From: Saccoglossus kowalevskii
Taxonomy: Eukaryota > Hemichordata > Enteropneusta > Harrimaniidae
NCBI RefSeq assembly: GCF_000003605.2
Contig: NW_003151262.1
Coordinates: forward strand, 213,014 to 277,013
Length of the DNA: 64,000 nt
Reading direction: 5' to 3'
Each line of letters starts with the position of its first letter. Within the stretch, counting starts at the first letter, position 1. The notes beneath the pieces were generated by a model, which ran no database searches, had not been told where the DNA came from, and saw only the letters and a program-made list of their open reading frames with translations. Below, one piece after another: positions 12,088-23,337 of the stretch. Both the position numbers and the translations under genes were made by a program.

Positions 12088-14582
12088 ATCAGGGATTATA
12101 TACCAGACATAATGTCATTGTATTTTGAGTACGAGATGAGTAAAATATGGCTAAAGCACAAGCAAAATTAAGAGACATAGAATATATAGTAATGGGCTGC
12201 ATGAAAAATAGACAAGGAATATAATTAAAAGTAATTGGCAGTGTAATAAATAGACAGGGATAACAATTACAAATAATGGGTAGTGTGATAAATAGAAAGG
12301 GTTAATAATTAAAAGTAATGGGCAGCGTGATGAATAGACAGGGATATTAAATAAAAGTAATGGGCAGAATAATAAATAGACAGGGATAACAATTAAAAGT
12401 GATGGGTAGTGTGATGAATAGACAGGGATAGTTTGACTAATAAAGTAATGGTTCTGCTAGTTCATGTTTTCCGCGATATATTTATATAAAACTGACATTA
12501 TATTAGGATTATATCAGCTATTTACCGTCAATTTCATAAATCAAAACACAGACACAACGTTGTTACATGTCAGGTTCATGTATAATGAAGATGACCATGC
12601 CAATGTCACTCAGATACTCAGAGGAACGTGTATACACTAGTCAACAACAAGACATTGATAAAACTATCGGTTTTGTCATATATATTCATCTACGCTAACA
12701 TATCCCAGAATTATGCGCGTCTATAGTTGCAATGGGTAACTACGATCATGAACCAGGCATAATATAATATAATTTTCACCTCATACAAACTATTTTCACC
12801 TCAACAAATGTAGAACATTTGTAACAAAGAACAAAAGGAGAACAAAAGTACTACACATACTAGTACAATGTAGTCATTCGTTAAATAGCGATGAAATCAT
12901 ACTTTTATAGTGTGTTTTTCAAAGATTATGAATAAACCAAGCTTCAAAAATACGCTTGTAACATGAAATCATAAAAATCGTTCTCGAGATTTTAGGACTA
13001 AACATCATAAAAGTACATGTTAGCTATAATGCCGTTACAAATCACAGATCTGACAAACTAGAACAAACGTGAACACATTTGTCCATCTAATAAACACGAC
13101 AAATTAGCTATTAATTTGAAATTATTTGAAGACACAGAACAAAAACGTTATTGAAAGTAAGTCAATGAGACATAAGTAAATTGTTTATGTATATAATGAC
13201 TCACCAATTCAGAGATACTCAGGGTGACGTGAATTTTGGGCTTGACCCTACAAAACATTGGTTAGTAATTTCATCTTCTAATCTATCCCATTGCTCTACA
13301 ATATAGACTACAGTGTCTAATCTAATATAGGTATGATAATTTTTCGTATAACACAACCCAAGAACAGCGAAACGAACAATTTTTGCTCTAACATTTTAGT
13401 GCAAGCCGGACAGTAAAGCCGCGGCGCAACCCTATTGGCAAAATGGTAAAGTTGTAGAGAGTACATTGCTGTACACCAGCCAATGAAGCTGACTGGAAAA
13501 CAAAATGAATGTATAGTTTCCTTTAAACAAAATGCGTTCAGGCGAAGATTAAATACTTCAGGTCACTCGACAGCAAGCTGGGCTGTTTACGTCTTCGCTT
13601 CTAAATAGATGTTTAACTATTTCTGGACCATTAAAACTCGTGACAACAAATAATCATAACGTGCTGGCAGTGATTACTGCCAAGGTCATATACACAGCGT
13701 CACAAACACTCACCGATAACTTTCACTGTTCCCAAAAAAGTGAACCAAGTGTCGAAAAGTATGGGGGAAATATGAGCTGTAACGTCTTGCTTGATAAGCT
13801 AATGAGCTAAAAGGAGATTCAGGTGTCGTTTATGCAGTACCATGCACAGACCTAGACCGATTAATATGGTTAATTTTATCGGTTGAACATTTTGTTTAAA
13901 AATAGCTACTAATGCATATCATTAATAGATGTCAATTTGTCATTCCTTTTTTCGACAATAATACAATTTCTAGCATACATTGATATTGATTTTTATTAGA
14001 AACAACATAACACTGCACTTTATGGCAAAATGTGATAATATACATGACTAAATTAAGTATGTATTGTTTCAAGTGGCCAAAATTCTCCGGGGTCTATAGT
14101 CTTCAATTTGAAAATAATTCAGCTTAAAAATTTGTGAAATTACTAATGACCAGGCACGTCATGAAAATAAAATCTGCACATACATAATGATAATGATTTT
14201 TCCTTGAATTAACATTTTTAAAAAATATATTTGTATTGTGTTATAGTAATTGAGTTCACATTACTATCATTTATAAGAATGTACAGCAACCACCCATCTG
14301 TGATATTGTGCTGCTTCACTTAACATTTCTTCTTTAATAACTTTATTAGTCAATCATTTCCTTAATGTAAACCAGATTCAGCCGTGTTCGCCCACAATGC
14401 ATTAATTCTTCCTCTGGGGAGACATTCATCAAAACTCACCATTTTGATTAAAAACATATTTAGCAACAACAGATTTCAATTTTTTTTAAATAGTCCTGCA
14501 TTAGAGTATATATCTGTGAGCCAAATTGCATCAACATTAATTGAAGCATTTTCAATATATCGCTGGAACAAAATGTCTGCAT
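12088..14582 (+). repeat. Twin repeat T, copy 2 (~2.5 kb)
   Basis: Same left end (atcagggattatatacca) and right end (ggaacaaaatgtctgcat) as copy 1, same orientation. Long near-identical stretches around 10,100-10,980 and 12,870-13,790 show a fairly recent duplication. It has its own minisatellite (12180-12440). Confidence 0.75.
12180..12440 (+). repeat. 42-bp minisatellite, about 6 units
   Basis: Imperfect 42-bp units ending in aattaaaag or aaataaaag, the same family as 9650-9795, with two to three more units. Confidence 0.75.
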
Positions 14583-15001
14583 AGTTTGCCTCGCACAATA
14601 GAGCCAAAAACAAACAAATATAGCTGAACTAATATGACCATATTTTTAACGAGAAAAACACTAAAAGTACTTATCAAGTTAGTGATCCTTGCTTTAATAC
14701 CTCTCAAAGTATTTACAAGAAACAAAGCACAGCTTAATACAATGAATAAATTCACTAAAATAGGGGATTGTCTAGGGTACTGTGCTTTGGGGATAACTCA
14801 CAGTTCAAGGATGTGGAAATTGATGACAGTCAATGACTTCTGCAACAAAACGACGAAGAAATGCAGGAGTCATTTTGGAGAGCACCGCTGATAGCAAGAT
14901 ATCGCAGAGCAGTTCAGTTCATACACGTGTGTCACTTGTCTCACAATATGGCAGCAGAAACACAAAGGGTACTCAGTTGAAATGGTGGACCACAACTGTC
15001 C
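14583..15001. other. Flank of the 15002-15430 frame, uncertain
   Basis: Less AT-rich than its neighbours from 14790 on. On the minus strand, short coding-like stretches (for example L-L-S-A-V-L-S-K-M-T-P-A-F-L-R-R-F) continue past the stop of the frame at 15002, which suggests a decayed gene. No domain is assigned. Confidence 0.3.
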
Positions 15002-15430
15002 TTAGTCTAGCATATCTATAGGCATAAATGACCCAGATTCAGGAACACCACCTATGTATCCAAATGACCCAATCAGGAATTTGGTCTTGGTAGCAGCTGT
15101 CTCACGTAGGTAAGTCAGTAGATCGTAAACATCACAAGCATACCTGGTTGATTCCAATTGTCCTTCCAGAGTTGTAAACAAATAGGACCTGTCAATCACC
15201 GTAATGACATTTATCATTGAGGTGGTGCACATCGTTTCTTCCCGTGATTCCATGCACACTTCTATTTGCAGGGTTTGTGGTAATACGACAAAAACATAGA
15301 ATACAGCATGCGGACAATTCATATTTACTGAATATTCGTTGTTAGTCAACATATCTTTTAGAGTTAACCATTGGCTCTTACGAATGTAATTAAAATTGCA
15401 AATGTTTAAATTCGTTAATTTAATTTTCAA
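15002..15430 (-). pseudogene. Unidentified coding-like frame, possible exon or gene remnant
   Basis: A 142-codon open frame with higher GC and more protein-like composition than its surroundings from about residue 55 on (…ESREETMCTTSMINVIT…YDLLTYLRETAATKTKFLIG…GGVPESGSFMPIDMLD). A possible acceptor (ccctgcaaatag) lies just before the better part, about 15265. The first ~50 codons look like non-coding AT-rich DNA. I do not recognise the family. It could be a host exon, a processed remnant or a transposon piece. Confidence 0.35.
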
Positions 15431-15589
15431 TCAAGAAATAGACTAGCTTAATCTTCTTTATTGAAATTTAGCCAAAACTTTGCTTGTTACTCAACAGTTT
15501 TTGTCAAAAAATGACATTCCTTTGTGAATAGAATCGTGTATAATACTATTAATAGTAACACACACAGCTTTCTTTATTATGTATGAGCA

Positions 15590-15870
15590 TTGTCATAAAG
15601 CATTATTGAAATATAATTATTGGTTCTTGACATATTGGTGGAACAGACAAACATATACAGGCATACATATTGTCACCACAATCTTGTAAACCACAGCATT
15701 GGTAGTGTTTATAGTTATTGCTGTTTTGGCAGTTCTCAGGAAGAAGTAGAAAACAGGATGTTTTACTAAAAAAATCAAATTTCCACACTTCGAATGGACA
15801 GATAGCTGGGTCAACTTTTTTCATATTCTGAAAATAAACAGTGGGAAACCTTGTCTTCTACAACATATAA
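15590..15870 (+). repeat. Dispersed repeat, partner of 41640-41970
   Basis: Shares cttgacatattggtggaaca, acaggcatacat, tattgtcaccacaat and later ttctgaaaataaac-like sequence with 41660-41960. It forms the left flank of the minisatellite in both places. Confidence 0.75.
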
Positions 15871-16134
15871 CTTAGAAAAAATGCAAGTATAATTATTTAT
15901 TATTATACATCTGTCACTGTAACGCCACAAGTTGCAGCGTGTCGTAATTATGTATTATTACACTGTGTATTTTCATTTTACCATATTTGGAAATGTGAAT
16001 ATGGAACGATTACGCGTGCAAGCGTCCTCTAATAATAAAAACATGGCAGTTTGACCGAACCCGATAACCTCGTAATAACCACATATTATACTATGCAGTG
16101 ATACTATTATACTATACTATTGACTGATAGTGGT

Positions 16135-17905
16135 AAATAAGTGTGATAAATATACAGTGATAATAAAGTAATGGACATTGTGATAAATAGACAGAGATAA
16201 TAAAGTAATGGACATTGTGATAAATAGACAGAGATAATAAAGTAATGGACAGTGAGATAAATAGACAGTGATAATAAAGTAATGGGCAGTGTGATAACTT
16301 CACAGAGATAACAAAGGGATGGGCAGCGTGATAAATAGACAGGGATAATAGAGTGGTGGGTAGCGTGGTAAATAGATAGGGATAATAAAGTACTGGGCAG
16401 TGTGATAAATATACAGGGATAATAAAGTATTGGGCAGCGTGATAAATAGACAGGGATAATAAAGTAATGGGCAGCGTAATAAATAGACAGTGATAATAAA
16501 GTAATGGGCAGCGTGTTAAATAGACAGGGATAATAAAGTAATGGGAAGTGTATATAAATATACAGTGATAATAGAGTGATGGGAAGTGTATATAAATATA
16601 CAGTGATAATAGAGTGATGCGTAGCGTGATAATAGACAGGGATAATAAAGTAATGGGCAGTGTGATAAATATACAGGGATAATATAGTAATTGACAGTGT
16701 GATAAATAGACAGGGATAATAAAGTAATTGACAGTGTGATAAATAGACAGGGATAATAAAGTAATGCACAGCGTGATAAATAGACAGTGATAATAAAGTA
16801 ATGGGCAGTGTGATAAATAGACAGGGATAATAGAGTGGTGGGTAGCGTGGTAAATAGACAGAGATAATGAAGTAATGGGCAGTTTGACAAATAGACAGAG
16901 ATAATATAGTAATGGGCAGTGTGATAAATAGACAAGGATAATAAAGTGATGGACAGTGTGATAAATAGACAGTGATAATATAGTAATTGACAGTGTGATA
17001 AATAGACAGGGATCATAAAGTAATGGGTAGCATGATAAATAGACAGGGATAATAAAGTAATGGGAAGTGTGATAAATATACAGGGATAATAAAGTAATGG
17101 GCAGTGTGATAAAAAGACAAGGATAATAAAGTAATGGGCAGTGTGATAAATAGACAGTGATAATAAAGTAATGGGCAGTGTGATAAATATACAGGGATAA
17201 TAAAGTAATGGGCAGTGTGATAGACAGGGATAATAAAGTAATGGGCAGTGTGATAAATAGACAGTGATAATAAAGTAGTGGGCAGTGTGATAAATAGACA
17301 GTGATGATAAAGTAGTGGGCAGTGTGATAAATAGACAAGGATAATAAAGTAATGGGCAGTGTGATAAATAGACAGTGATACTAAACTATTAGGCAGCGTG
17401 ATAAATAGACAGGGATAATAAAGTAATGGGCAGCGTGATAAATAGACAGGGATAATAAAGTAATGGGCAGTGTGATAAATAGACAAGGATAATAAAGTAA
17501 TGGGCAGTGTGATAGATAGACAGTGATAATAAAGTAATGGGCAGCGTGATAAATAGACAGTGATAATACAGTAATGGGCAGTGTGATAAATATACAATGA
17601 TAATACAGTAATGGGCAGTGTGATAAATAGACAAGGATAATAAAATAATGGGCAGTGTGATAAATATACAATGATAATACAGTAATGGGCAGTGTGATAA
17701 ATATACAAGGATAATAAAGTAATGGGCAGTGTGATAAATAGACAGTGATAATAAAGTAATGGGCAGTGTGATAAATAGACAGTGATAATAAAGTAATGGA
17801 CAGTGTGATAAATAGACACGGATCGTACAGTGATGAGCAGCGTGACATAAACAACGATAAAATAGTGATGGGCAGCGTGATCAATGAAGTAATGAGTAAG
17901 TCAGT
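16135..17905 (+). repeat. 37-bp minisatellite, about 47 units
   Basis: Array of the unit taatgggcagtgtgataaat followed by agacagggataataaag. Units vary at a few sites (cagtg/cagcg, acaggg/acagtg, agac/atac), and a few are shortened, such as the deletion near 17217. On the minus strand no frame has regular stops, giving long open frames that all encode the same 37-residue periodic peptide. The 42-bp variants at 9.7 and 12.2 kb and the two-unit remnant at 42019-42092 belong to the same family. Confidence 0.95.
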
Positions 17906-18560
17906 CGGCTGGCTTTTTGCTAAATTCAAGTCTGCAATATAACAATAGTAATAGTGTACCCTAGTTTGGTCTAGTTACAGTGCTGGCGACCGATGCAAGC
18001 AGATCGGCGTACAATGTTCAACGTACAACAGTGTGTATAGACCAGAAAGCACGAACCAACAAGGACAATTCACGTGACAATTAATGATATGACAATGTTC
18101 ACAGTTTTGTTTTCACTGCGTGTATGAATAATTCATGTGCATGTGTTATTGAGGTTATACCAGCTAAGGTCTAAATTTACCGACACTTCACATAATCGAA
18201 ACAGCCATTTGAAATTATCACAGAAACACAACTGTATTAAAAATATATCTACGAATCTCGCTGGTGCACGTCAGATGCGTATACAATGAAAATAAGCATA
18301 ACAAGTTTACTCGTTAGATACTCAGATGAACGTGTATACACAACAACAACCAAAACCCACCAGATAAACACTCACCGGAACAAAAGCAATCGTTTTGGTT
18401 TTCCCATCCAACTAATTTGGACATTGAAGTAGTTAGCAAAATAAACACCACTCAACGACCAAAGTTGTGGCGTGGTAAAAAAGCTTGCCATGGAGATAAA
18501 ACAATTATAGCTTGACAAGGCAGTGGAATCAAAGCCACTAAAGTGCTACACTAAATAAAA
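17906..18560 (+). repeat. Right flank of the minisatellite, shared with 42090-42440 and the twin repeats
   Basis: The sequence after the array (ggttataccagctaaggtct, taatcgaaacagccatttg, ctcgctggtgcacgtcag) recurs after the short array at 42092, and more distantly at 9848 and 12505. So the minisatellite travels with a common right flank. Confidence 0.7.
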
Positions 18561-18979
18561 TAAACTAAAACATCTCAAACCATAAAAAGTAAAAAAAAAG
18601 AATGCCGCAAAAGAATAATAAACTTCACAAAATGTCACCATGCAAAACTAAATGAATAAATAATAAAACAACATACGAATTAAACTAACCGTGGCGCAAT
18701 TTGTTACCAGATTGTGACAAGAGAGAAACAGAAGAGTCACGATGGTGTGCCCAACATTACGAAAACAATTCAGAATATAGATGAATACCCTATTTGATTT
18801 AGTGGTATTTATACTTTCCGTGGAATTGTTGATTGAGGGTTCAAATTCAGCCGTTAACATTTTTAGAAAGTTTATTAAAGTAAATCAAATATCCGACGAT
18901 CCAGTATATTTATTTCATTATCTTAACAACGTGAGTTCTTTACACCGAAATATATCTGAAGTATTAGTTGAGACAGTCA
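18560..18979 (+). repeat. Repeat R1, copy 2
   Basis: Matches 1640-1960 and, inverted, 35560-35870 (for example caccatgcaaaactaaatga, cgaattaaact, gattgagggttcaaattcag). The open frame at 18781-18993 is not conserved in the other copies, so it is not taken as a gene. Confidence 0.7.
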
Positions 18980-19525
18980 TTCTCTCATTTTAATAACTTG
19001 TAATGATGGAAATTAATAAAACGAGAGTTGTTTACACCTAAATCAGTATCGAATAATTGTTGAGACATTTATTCTCTCAATTTAACAACTTGTAATGATG
19101 GAAAGGAATTAAACGAGAGTTATTTACACCAAAATATGTCAAATATTTGTCGACACATTTGTTCTCTCAATTTAACAACTTGTAATGGTGGGAATTAAAT
19201 AAATGATAGTTGTTTACACGAAAATAAGTTTCAAATATTCGTCAACACATTAATTCTCTCAATTCAACAAACTAGTAATGACGGAAAGGAATTAAACGAG
19301 AGTTATTTACACCAAAATATGTCAAATATTTGTAGACACATTTGTTCTCTCAATTTAACAACTTGTAATGGTGGGAATTAAATAAATGACAGTTGTTTAC
19401 ATGAAAATAAGTCTCAAATATTCGTCAACACATTTATTCTCTCAATTTAACAACTTGTAATAGCGGAAATTAAACAAGTGTTGTTTACACCAAAATAAGT
19501 CTCACATATTTGTTGAAACATTGCC
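18980..19525 (+). repeat. 91-92-bp satellite, about 6 units
   Basis: The motif ctctcaatttaacaacttg starts at about 18982, 19074, 19164, 19256, 19347 and 19439, so the spacing is 90-92 bp. Alternate units resemble each other more (gttatttacaccaaaatatg versus gttgtttacacgaaaataag), suggesting growth by a two-unit step. Confidence 0.85.
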
Positions 19526-20289
19526 AAATAAATATAACCTAAATTTTATCACCTTGTGGTAGAAAGGACAAGACAATGCTCTGGAAACTCACAGATTGCA
19601 AGTTCGTCAGCTGGGGATCGTTGTGAATCACCAACGTGAAATTGTCTCTGAATTGGATCCACATTACGGAGGTTCCATAGAAAATGGATATATTGTCAAT
19701 CTGTTGCATGTATTGTTTTCTTCGAACATGTCTATGTAAGTTCACCGCTGTGAAAGGGCAATTACTTCGTCCATCGTATCACTGGAGTCAAGGTGGTCCA
19801 TGTCAACCATGTCTGTTACGAGGCGCTTGGATCGTATCATCTAATATTAAATTATGTATTGTTAAAAAGACACAATTTGTTAAAATACGTTATACACGTG
19901 AGATGTAATTATGTATCTATTAATTTATTGTCATAGTATGAATTGATGACAGCGAAGAGTTAGATTTTATAATAGGTAGACGTATTTGACACTACACAAA
20001 CAGAAAGTACCTCCTGTTATTTGAACTCGTGTCACCCTTGTACCATACCCGTATTCATGTGTTTAACATACATCTGTCTGAAATCCAACTGGAAGGAAGC
20101 CCTGGCATTGTAGATGTGCTAACTCGTTATTTCCAGTTGATGGAACTGGGCGATGACATTGACTGATACTGTTAGACGCATCTCGGGAAACGTCAGGTAC
20201 CAAACATTCATACACACATACTAAATAGTCCTGGGCCTTGAGTTATTAAATTATGTTGTTAATTTGTAGAATTATTTTCCTGGCCAGTT

Positions 20290-21390
20290 TATTCATGTAG
20301 TATTGTAAGTGCAGGTCACTGATATACTCAACGAGTAGCAGTTGTAGCACAATGAGCCTTTCACCTTTGGGTCATGTAATTTGCCGTCAAACTGTTGTCT
20401 GCCTGTATTTTTGTTTCCCGTGTTTCTCAGCTTTATTTTGAGCGCAGCTATAACCAGATGATGGTCGCTGCCAATATCAGCTCTCCGTTTAACATTCAAG
20501 TTACATTTGGGGAGTACCAGGTCAGTTTGTGGATGGTTTTGTGTTGAAAAAGTGTTTGCCCAATTACTAGATCATAAGTGGTGCAAAATTCTCCTAGCCT
20601 CTCGCCACTTGTAGTCTCAGCACCACAGCCCTCTTTCCCCATTGACCTTTCATGATCAGTGTTGTCATTTCCAACCTTGGCATTCAAGTCCCCCACCGCA
20701 ATCTTCATGTTCTAACGCAGCCTGTAGTTTTTTGTCCTTAACAGTATCATCACTGTCATTCGTTAGAGCATAGCACTAGGTTATAGTTGTATTGATTTGT
20801 TTCCATTTCAGGCTGGTCGACATGAGCCCAATATTGACAGGTTCCCACTCTATCAATCGATTCTGTACTCATTTATTTGGATTGATGGCTACTCCTTCCC
20901 TGTGACGTTCGTCACCCCTCTCTGGGTACAATACTGTTGACCCTCTGCTAGTCGTAAGTCTCCTTGATCCTGGTCTGCTTTTACTTATTCCAAGTACCTC
21001 TAGGTTGTACCGTCTTATCACTGATGTTAGTTGTGCTAGTTTCCCTGTATCATACACTGTTCGTACATTCAACAATCCTATCCTATTCTTAAGTTTGGCA
21101 TTTAGAACTTCCACCTTCCTGCCATTGGCTTACTTTTGGCTTTTACCATTGGCATTCGTCCATCACATCCTTCAGTTTGTTTTACGGAACAGGGTCAACC
21201 CCCAACCTTGATGACCAGTGGATTTCTTTTTTTCTCGCCTCTATGCTTTGGTCTGTTCAGTATTGGGGGGGGGGGGGCTACCAAAAAGATAAATCTCCTG
21301 CTGGTATAGCTCTATGGGTCAAAAAGACGCGCAAGCTGCCCGGCCACGACAAGGATGCAATTCAACAGGGAGATCCAACTATAATGAATA
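20290..21390 (-). mobile_element. LINE (non-LTR retrotransposon) 5' region and endonuclease, degraded
   Basis: Minus-strand pieces encode an APE-type endonuclease: I-G-L-L-N-V-R-T-V-Y-D-T-G-K-L-A-Q near 21070, E-V-L-G-I-S near 20990, V-G-D-L-N-A-K-V-G-N-D-N-T near 20680, and D-I-G-S-D-H-H-L-V near 20470. These are the expected order of motifs in the 'craniofacial development protein 2-like' LINE group (RTE-like). GC-richer DNA at 21255-21390, with a G run, looks like its 5' untranslated end. Several frameshifts separate the pieces and the reverse transcriptase is missing, so it is dead and 5'-only. Confidence 0.8.
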
Positions 21391-21550
21391 GCTCCTTAAT
21401 TATTGTTTATCATTTTATGTGTATATATGACGTCACGAAGAACACTTACACACTTAATATTTCTAAGTTTTTGTGAGAAACAAAGTGTCCCTTAAATTTT
21501 AGTTGGAAGAAAAACAAAAAAATTCAAAAAAAAAGTATGAATAAATATGA

Positions 21551-21979
21551 TTGTTAATAACTAACTTCAATTATTTGCAAAATATTTTCAGGGTAAATCA
21601 TATAGCCACTTGTATTGACACCTGTCAAATACCACAAACTTGGATACACTCCTATGAGGGACGCGAAGTTGACGCTGTATCAGAGTTTCATTCAAGAAGC
21701 CTGACACCTGATGGTAGAAAATTACTGTTAGTTCATCTTCAAGTTGCAATACCATTAAACATTTACATTTATTTATGTATTAACGATCAGATGAAAATGA
21801 ACACAGATACATTACATAAAGGCCCTAGGATAAAGAACATGTTGCTAAATATTACTATTTTTTCTTTGGGAAGACAAGACGTTTGTGTCACTGCTGAGAA
21901 AGAAATAACCCCTGTCTATGTTGAGGGCCAATCCCCCTATGTTGATAGCACAAGTTTTAAATTCTTACTGATGGAATGA
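21551..21979 (+). pseudogene. Coding-like block, unidentified (copy 2 of the block at 3691)
   Basis: An open frame that reads V-N-H-I-A-T-C-I-D-T-C-Q-I-P-Q-T-W-I-H-S-Y-E-G-R-E and E-F-H-S-R-S-L-T-P-D-G-R-K-L-L-L-V-H after a good acceptor-like tract (aaatattttcag at about 21590). The copy at 3691 keeps I-H-S-Y and E-F-H-S-R-S-L-T but is broken. No known domain is recognised; it may be an old exon or transposon end. Confidence 0.35.
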
Positions 21980-22625
21980 TCTGTTTGTGTATTTGTGAGG
22001 CTGATACGTGTCAGTGTCAGTGTGACGAATGACACATTCGTGTTTCACACAGACACTAACACACATACAGGTGTTACCGTTGTTACCGTAGTTGTCACGC
22101 CATACATTGGATTAACCTTTAATATAGCTGAATTAACTCTTAATATAGTTACGATATTAACTCGATTAAAACGCGTTCCTATATAGGGTTGCGTTTTAAT
22201 TAAGTTTAATAAAAGTTGAATATCCCGTGGCTGAACATATCATTTTACCATACCTGTCCCCTTAAATAAACCAAACATTGTGAGTCCCCTTGTGTGCGGC
22301 TCCACTTGTACTTGTGCAACAGCCTCCACTTTGTTGGTGTGTATACAAACACTCACACACACACACGCCCCATTTAAAGCTTGTAAATCATTCTATATGG
22401 GATCTCATCAAATAACACTACAATAGTATATGTGCACGTTTTTTTTAATTTATTGCATTTATCGGTACATATAATGTAACCAACGGGATTATAGAAAATG
22501 CAATATAACACAGAATAGCTAGTATTTATTTATTTCATGCATTTCTTTTATGTCGAATATATAGCTTCGTTTCAAGTTTCCAGTGGCTGCTTTGGCATTA
22601 GTTTAACTCTTCCATAGCTCTAAGC
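21980..22625. other. Flank with CA-rich microsatellite, no gene seen
   Basis: Contains a short (CA)n tract near 22350-22370 and sequence shared with 4085-4390. Nothing coding is recognised. Confidence 0.5.
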
Positions 22626-22978
22626 TGTGAATATAAACAAAAAAGTAATTAATCTATATTCCGAACTGCCAGCATTTATACACAACTACAAAACCTGCAA
22701 AATAGTTCACAAAGTTTTAATATTCATGACAATTCTAGGATTTCGTTTCATTTTTTATAACGTCAATAGTATAAGAACACTCGGTATTGATGGCCACATA
22801 AATATGGTCGAGGAACTAGATTACGTTCAGGCGAATATATTGGATGGATGATCGACCGGCAGAATTAAAACCCATGTGAATAAAATCGTACGACACTTAA
22901 TACAGTCAATTCAAAAGAAGATTAATTTCATTTCAATTGCGTAAAACTTTTATCTTAATCGCATGATCATGGTATATA

Positions 22979-23337
22979 TTAATTGAATGTTCGAATTGAT
23001 CGATGCAATTGACAACGGCTGTTAACCCCTAAAACAATAAAGTATGTGTATTTCAAATATGCTGTGCTACCTGGACAGCAGTATCTTGTTTTATAGTCCA
23101 AACATGTGTTATCCGGTTGGTCTACTTTTCTACAAACAAATCCGGCACTAGGGGAGTAAGAGGAGAATATTTCACCAGTAGCCAATGCTGGAGTACCACC
23201 CAGGGTCTGTGCTTCTATTGCAGAAGGAGCAGAACATATTTGATGTTGGATGAGTGCCGTAGTTTCCCAGTCGCCACTGCCGCTAGGGTCATCTCTATCG
23301 AACCATTTAGTCCAATGACCATTGTCACACTGTGATA
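22979..23337 (-). CDS. Gene 2 last recognised exon: WxxW module 3 and tail
   Basis: Partner of module 5 of gene 1. It starts V-S-Q-C-D-N-G-H-W-T-K-W, ends CCPG at 23071 before gtagca, and the frame continues 29 residues (STAYLKYTYFIVLG...) to a TAA at 22979. The tail keeps its length but differs at several residues from gene 1. Confidence 0.65.

Noticed and set aside
16107-17929. Several minus-strand open frames of 166 to 408 codons
   Set aside because: All lie in the 37-bp minisatellite, overlap each other in different frames, and encode the same periodic peptide. They reflect a stop-free unit and not a gene.
18781-18993. 70-codon open frame in repeat R1
   Set aside because: The two other copies of R1 do not keep the frame.
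21250-21270. G run as a G-quadruplex regulatory site
   Set aside because: A single homopolymer-like run within LINE sequence. Length is prone to sequencing error and there is no supporting context.
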